Origin: Candidatus Thorarchaeota archaeon
Lineage (GTDB): Archaea > Asgardarchaeota > Thorarchaeia > Thorarchaeales > Thorarchaeaceae
DNA: 18,322 nt
Assembly: GCA_018238825.1 (NCBI GenBank)
Contig: JABCSP010000016.1
Coordinates: 1 to 18,322, forward strand
Direction of reading: 5' to 3'
The translations under genes were made by a program, and so were the position numbers. The notes under the pieces were generated by a model. That model saw only the letters and a list, made by a program, of their open reading frames with translations. It had not been told where the DNA came from and searched no databases. Below are positions 14,962 to 18,322 of the stretch, in pieces (positions within the stretch are counted from its first letter, which is position 1; every line of letters begins with the position of its first letter).

Positions 14962-15046
14962 ATCCAATCTTCACGAGTGTCCAACCAGTTCTTCGAATTC
15001 CTTTCCTGTTATCCCTCAAAGATTTAGCTGGTTTTACGAGTAGTGT

Positions 15047-15130
15047 ATATCTCTATCAATTCTGAGTTGTGGTTTAAGAACCGTGGCACTCACTAATCTA
15101 CATGAAGTTTCGAGGGGAGTTATGCTGAAT
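15047..15130 (+). repeat. Promoter/leader-like repeat, copy 1 (84 bp)
   Basis: Aligns with 17855-17938 over 84 bases with one small gap on each side. Conserved blocks: ATATCTCTRTCAATTCTGAG at the start, CACTAATCTACATGAAGT in the middle, GAGGGG plus ATGCTGA at the end. On the plus strand both copies read as an AT-rich box (GTTTAAGAA here), then a ribosome binding site (GAGGGG) and ATG. Here the ATG opens only five codons, so no gene remains. Confidence 0.75.
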
Positions 15131-15160
15131 ACAGATTGATGGATTTACAACCACATTATT

Positions 15161-15679
15161 TCACTTCGCTTTCTCACCAAGTGAACTCTTGGTTCGGTGT
15201 TCCCATATGACGGAGAGAACAAGCATTACAACACCAACTCCAGCCAGTAGTACACCTCCACTGATCACCCTTGTTTGTATCCCACTAGCTGATAGTTCCA
15301 CCCATATTATCTGCAGCTCTGTTGATTCAGTTGTGAACAATAATGCATATATTCCAGGAGCGGGGATATACAGGTTCTCTTGCAGAGATGATATATTCTC
15401 AAAGCTGGAAATAGGTGTAATCGGAGTTGCTGTTTTATTTTCAAACATGGTTCTATTGGCATCCTGCCAGTTCATGAAATAGACATTGAACGTTCCGATG
15501 CTATGAGAATCTAAAGTTACATTTACATGAACATCCTGACCAATCTCAAAAAGATAGACAAACGGATCATTCGCTTCAATAACTTCCAGAGTCCTCTTGT
15601 CGTATGCATAACTTCCAAGACTAGAAAGGAGTATAGCAACAATACCAAGAAATATCAATAATCTACCAGCTCTCTTCAT
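15161..15679 (-). CDS. Membrane-anchored accessory protein of the ABC operon
   Basis: 172 residues from ATG 15679, chosen because GGAGGT ends about seven bases upstream, formed by the last codons of the permease gene; the frame could extend to TTG 15694 but that is weaker. One membrane segment near residues 7-25, an outside domain of about 110 residues with four Asn sequons (N53, N75, N81, N95) and a beta-rich pattern, then a second segment near 138-159 and a short charged tail. It starts four bases after the permease stop and should be translated with it. No family is recognised; it may be an extracytoplasmic sensor or assembly partner of the transporter. Confidence 0.75.
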   Translation of the reverse strand: MKRAGRLLIFLGIVAILLSSLGSYAYDKRTLEVIEANDPFVYLFEIGQDVHVNVTLDSHSIGTFNVYFMNWQDANRTMFENKTATPITPISSFENISSLQENLYIPAPGIYALLFTTESTELQIIWVELSASGIQTRVISGGVLLAGVGVVMLVLSVIWEHRTKSSLGEKAK

Positions 15680-15683
15680 TGTA

Positions 15684-16490
15684 TCAACCTCCAATCTCTG
15701 AACGAGTAAATAACCACAGAGTGATTGCCAGTAAGACCAAGGATATCATCAGAGAGATACCAAATCCAATCTGAAGATCAATTAGCTGGGTTAGTTCAGT
15801 GTCCAGCATCATGTTGGGAGAGAGATTTGCTAAGTATATGTAAGCTGCATCAAATGGATGCAATGCAACTCTGACAATATTGGGGATAACAGGATTACTC
15901 AGCAGAAGCGGAGTTACAAACCCAAATGCAAGTCCAAAGATTGCTGTTGCAGATACCTTCTGTGTAATAACAGCAACCAGCATTGAAAGGGTTGCAAATA
16001 AGAGAATAGATATCCATACCCCCAACAACATGATAGACACATGACCAAAGAGTGGTGCTTGTGGAATGACAAAGAGAATAGCAAATAGATATGTAGATGT
16101 CATCAAACCTGCAGGAATGATAACAACACAAATGATTTTCATCAGGAGGACAGTCACTCGTTCTACAGGATAGGTTAGAAGTGTTTGAATGTATCCATCT
16201 TCAAAGGATTTCGCAGCAGTAAAAGAAACTAGTACTGCTACTATAATTGATAACCATTGTGTAAATCCAAACATGCACGTCCCAAGATGCTTTCCTGAAA
16301 ATCCAAATTCTGCAAAGATAAAGTACTCAAGTGCATCTGGCCTGAACGAAACCGCCGACCATATGGCTACTGCTGCCGAAATCGGAGTCAGAAAAATCAA
16401 TGCAGCAAGACCTTCTATGACTGGAAATCGATAAGACATTCTCATCTCAATCTGGAATTGTGCCATCAACTGTGCGAGTTTTTGTCTCAT
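15684..16490 (-). CDS. ABC-2 type transporter permease
   Basis: 268 residues with about six hydrophobic segments (near 26-47, 72-95, 112-135, 150-175, 180-200 and 240-262). The cytoplasmic EDGYIQTLLTYPVER segment (97-111) matches the conserved coupling region of ABC-2 permeases such as those for polysaccharide, drug or bacteriocin export. The ATG overlaps the ATPase stop (ATGA), so the two are coupled. Two copies with two ATPases would form the transporter. The substrate is unknown. Confidence 0.85.
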   Translation of the reverse strand: MRQKLAQLMAQFQIEMRMSYRFPVIEGLAALIFLTPISAAVAIWSAVSFRPDALEYFIFAEFGFSGKHLGTCMFGFTQWLSIIVAVLVSFTAAKSFEDGYIQTLLTYPVERVTVLLMKIICVVIIPAGLMTSTYLFAILFVIPQAPLFGHVSIMLLGVWISILLFATLSMLVAVITQKVSATAIFGLAFGFVTPLLLSNPVIPNIVRVALHPFDAAYIYLANLSPNMMLDTELTQLIDLQIGFGISLMISLVLLAITLWLFTRSEIGG

Positions 16491-17395
16491 TGGATGACCT
16501 CCCTGAATGCATCCTCCAATGTTGCAGTTTTTTCAAGTCGATGAATCTGTACCTTGCAGGATTCAGCCTCCTGACGAACTTGAAGTTCAATCGAATCTAT
16601 ACTCTCCTCATATCGAAGAGAGAAAATGTTGGGCCCAAGTACTCGTATATCCTCTATTCCAACTATTCCATCCAGTTGTTGTGACAAGGTGTGAGCATCA
16701 GAACAACGAATTCTGTACCGATCCATTGCATACTTCTCGATGATATCGTTGGTTGTTCCTTGAACCACAGTCTTCCCCCTATTCATAAATGCTACATGTG
16801 TACAGACTCGTTCAAGTTCTGATAAAATGTGTGAAGCGATGATGATCGACACTCGAGATTTGTGATACAGATGTGAGAGAAGATCCAGCATCTGTTCGCG
16901 TCCGGATACATCTAGATTTGAAGTTGGTTCATCGAGAATTATCAATTCAGGATTCCCTGCAAATGCTAAAGCAATTCCCAATCGTTGACGCATTCCAGCA
17001 GACAAGTGTCCAATCTGTCTATTTGTAGCATCCTGAAGACCTACAAGCTCTAGTAGCTCATCAGGGTCGGTATTACTTCCATAAATCTTGATAACCTGAG
17101 AAAGATATTCTCTTGCACCCATAGCCTTTGGAAGGGTTGGATTCTCAAGAAGAACACCAATCCGTTCTCGGATATTCTTGGACTGACTGATATCCATATC
17201 TAGCACTCTTGCAGATCCTGAACTGGGTTGTATCAATCCAAGCAATATACGAAGCAAAGTTGTTTTTCCTGCACCATTAGGTCCGATAATGCCAAAAAGT
17301 CCAGGTTCTATCTTGAGCTGAAATTCATCTAATGCTTGAACAGGTCCAAAATTCTTGGATATCTTGTCTACCTCAACGATGAATCTGTGTGTCAT
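16487..17395 (-). CDS. ABC-2 transporter ATP-binding protein
   Basis: 302 residues from ATG 17395, with GAGGTG about six bases upstream. Motifs in order: Walker A GPNGAGKT (38-45); a Q-loop position that reads LLENPTLP, as is common in this exporter class; signature LSAGM (131-135); Walker B LIILDE with catalytic Glu156; and the switch His189 in ASHI. A C-terminal domain of about 85 residues, present in CcmA/DrrA-like ATPases, follows. It is the first gene of a three-gene operon with permease and accessory protein. A TATA-like AAATACTATT lies about 40 bases upstream. All key residues are intact. Confidence 0.93.
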   Translation of the reverse strand: MTHRFIVEVDKISKNFGPVQALDEFQLKIEPGLFGIIGPNGAGKTTLLRILLGLIQPSSGSARVLDMDISQSKNIRERIGVLLENPTLPKAMGAREYLSQVIKIYGSNTDPDELLELVGLQDATNRQIGHLSAGMRQRLGIALAFAGNPELIILDEPTSNLDVSGREQMLDLLSHLYHKSRVSIIIASHILSELERVCTHVAFMNRGKTVVQGTTNDIIEKYAMDRYRIRCSDAHTLSQQLDGIVGIEDIRVLGPNIFSLRYEESIDSIELQVRQEAESCKVQIHRLEKTATLEDAFREVIQ

Positions 17396-17706
17396 AAATG
17401 CACCTCATCGCCTTGAATAATACCACCACGAATAGTATTTCAAAGAATACACAATTCAGTATCTGGTTCTTGCTTATTATTGTTTCCGTGAGTAGATAGT
17501 GCAAGAAAGATGAGAGTGATTGAAAAGAGTGATTATGACTATCATCTGAAGAAAGTAATAGATTCCACCGAAATGTCGATCACTATTTGATTAGTAAATA
17601 ATGAAATGTTTTTTATATTCTGGAAATTTTCTGAAAGAGCCTTGATTGTAGCAATTCTGTTCTTTTCATTTTTTATCTTGAGCTAGAATTAACCAGTATT
17701 CTTTAT
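17396..17706. other. Intergenic region upstream of the ABC operon
   Basis: AT-rich, no convincing gene on either strand. It contains the ABC operon promoter near 17431-17444 (minus strand). Several T runs (for example 17609-17615 and 17664-17673) could be plus-strand terminators, but there is no plus-strand gene to end. Confidence 0.5.
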
Positions 17707-17850
17707 CTAGGAGAGATTAATCATCATGATATCGTTTACGGTATGTCTAGAATCTGTACGGAGTGAAAAGATACATAGTAATGCATCGACCTCTTTGACA
17801 TTTTCTTCCTTTGCAATCGATTTGATACTGGTTCTCAATTCAATCGGCAA
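17707..17850 (-). CDS. Possible small gene or gene remnant, 47 residues
   Basis: From TTG 17850 the frame encodes a protein-like sequence (PIELRTSIKSIAKEE, then VKEVDALLCIFSLRTDS) ending at TAG 17707. It stays open further upstream into repeat copy 2, where it reads LRIDRDISLP, but no ATG or ribosome binding site is seen. The composition looks coding. It may be the 3' part of a lost gene. No family is recognised. Confidence 0.3.
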   Translation of the reverse strand: MPIELRTSIKSIAKEENVKEVDALLCIFSLRTDSRHTVNDIMMINLS

Positions 17851-17854
17851 AGAA

Positions 17855-17938
17855 ATATCTCTGTCAATTCTGAGTGTTTGATTTAAATAACTCAGTACAC
17901 ACTAATCTACATGAAGTATTGAGGGGGTCATGCTGATT
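17855..17938 (+). repeat. Promoter/leader-like repeat, copy 2 (84 bp)
   Basis: Matches 15047-15130 (see conserved blocks there). Here the AT box is GATTTAAATAA (17880-17890), a better TATA element. GAGGGG and ATG (17930-17932) follow, opening only 16 codons. It lies upstream of the partial gene at 18024 and may carry its promoter. Confidence 0.75.
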
Positions 17939-18023
17939 GCAACACGACAAACTTCTCATTCGAAATCCCAAGTTTTCTGATGATGAATTGGAGGTAGAAG
18001 AGTAAAAGGAGGATCTGCTTAGC

Positions 18024-18322
18024 ATGAGAGAAATCGATGAATTCCCAGATGAAGAAAGCCACATTGAGGATAGAAGGACAAGAATCAAAGACTACAAGGA
18101 TCATTCGCTGACTGTTGAAGAACGTGATGATATCATTCGCAAATACAATGCTGAACTTTCCATCATCTCACTAACTACAGATGTGTCTGATAAATCAGGA
18201 CAATCAGATAAGAGTAGTGTTATCTCAGGAGATTCCAGTGACATTAGCAAAGAAACTGCTTTACAAGAAATGGTACGTTTCGACTTTCTGATAAAATCCA
18301 GTTGGTTATCAGGTGAACCAAT
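18024..18322 (+). CDS. Acidic protein of unknown function, 3' end outside window (partial)
   Basis: ATG 18024 is preceded by AAAGGAGGAT about nine bases upstream, one of the strongest ribosome binding sites here, and the frame stays open for 99 codons to the window edge. The visible part is highly charged, with a likely helix (TVEERDDIIRKYNAEL, about residues 34-49) followed by a Ser/Asp-rich linker and the start of a possible second domain. No signal peptide or membrane segment is seen in this part. The same frame continues upstream past a TAA at 18003-18005 into a short coding-like stretch (LLIRNPKFSDDELEVEE), so the present start may replace a longer, interrupted N-terminus. No family is recognised. 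Confidence 0.65.
   Translation, partial: MREIDEFPDEESHIEDRRTRIKDYKDHSLTVEERDDIIRKYNAELSIISLTTDVSDKSGQSDKSSVISGDSSDISKETALQEMVRFDFLIKSSWLSGEP

Noticed and set aside
14834..15043. Continuation of A' in another frame after the remnant
   Set aside because: The frame is rich in Cys, Phe and Ser without any A' motif and crosses the terminator hairpin.
17864..18088. Minus-strand frame of 74 codons
   Set aside because: Ser/Leu-rich complement of the acidic plus-strand gene and of repeat copy 2; no ribosome binding site.
1..18322. CRISPR array, rRNA, transposase or integrase genes
   Set aside because: No regularly spaced repeats, no rRNA-like stretches, and no recombinase motifs were found on either strand.

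Overview
The window looks like a chromosomal segment of an archaeon. The evidence is an unsplit archaeal-type RNA polymerase subunit B, tRNA genes with small introns in bulge-helix-bulge contexts, a tRNA-Tyr with the archaeal C1-G72 pair, TATA-like boxes and purine-rich ribosome binding sites. The AT-leaning composition and gene style would fit an Asgard lineage such as Thorarchaeota, but that placement is a guess; only the domain is well supported.

Layout, left to right. (1) Bases 1-953 hold the 3' part of a membrane protein gene, followed by weakly coding sequence. (2) Bases 1334-1471 are a tRNA-Tyr(GUA) gene with two introns. A degraded copy of its 3' half lies at 2255-2295, and between the two sit two tiny minus-strand genes, one encoding a 49-residue zinc-binding protein. 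(3) Bases 2537-5406 are a two-gene operon: an opine-dehydrogenase-like oxidoreductase and a protein joining an N-terminal cobalamin-binding domain to a mutase-like barrel. (4) Convergent to it is a minus-strand pair (5403-6942): a CHC..CHC protein of unknown function and a nitroreductase. (5) Bases 7090-9536 hold a small unknown gene, a HEAT-repeat protein and a SIS-domain sugar-phosphate isomerase gene broken by an in-frame TAA. (6) Bases 9610-10704 hold a tRNA-Asp(GUC) gene with two introns. A perfect 31-bp copy of its 3' end lies 958 bp further on, and the interval contains essentially one gene, a PD-(D/E)XK nuclease-like protein. (7) A tRNA-Lys(UUU) gene with a non-canonical intron precedes rpoB (11334-14708). 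rpoB is followed by only a 5' remnant of rpoA1, so the usual archaeal rpo operon is broken here. (8) Bases 15161-17395 are a minus-strand ABC-2 export operon (ATPase, permease, accessory membrane protein). (9) An 84-bp promoter/leader-like repeat occurs at 15047 and 17855, and an acidic protein gene runs off the right edge.

The most striking theme is the tRNA genes. All three carry introns (five in total, each about 30 nt), two have introns in the D-loop, and two are followed by a short cassette bounded by a copy of their own 3' end, with no integrase gene. The tRNA-Asp cassette is pristine and has a single nuclease-like gene on the same strand as the tRNA; the tRNA-Tyr cassette is older and decayed. 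Together they suggest a family of minimal tRNA-targeting gene cassettes. The integration machinery is not in the window, unless the nuclease itself has that role.
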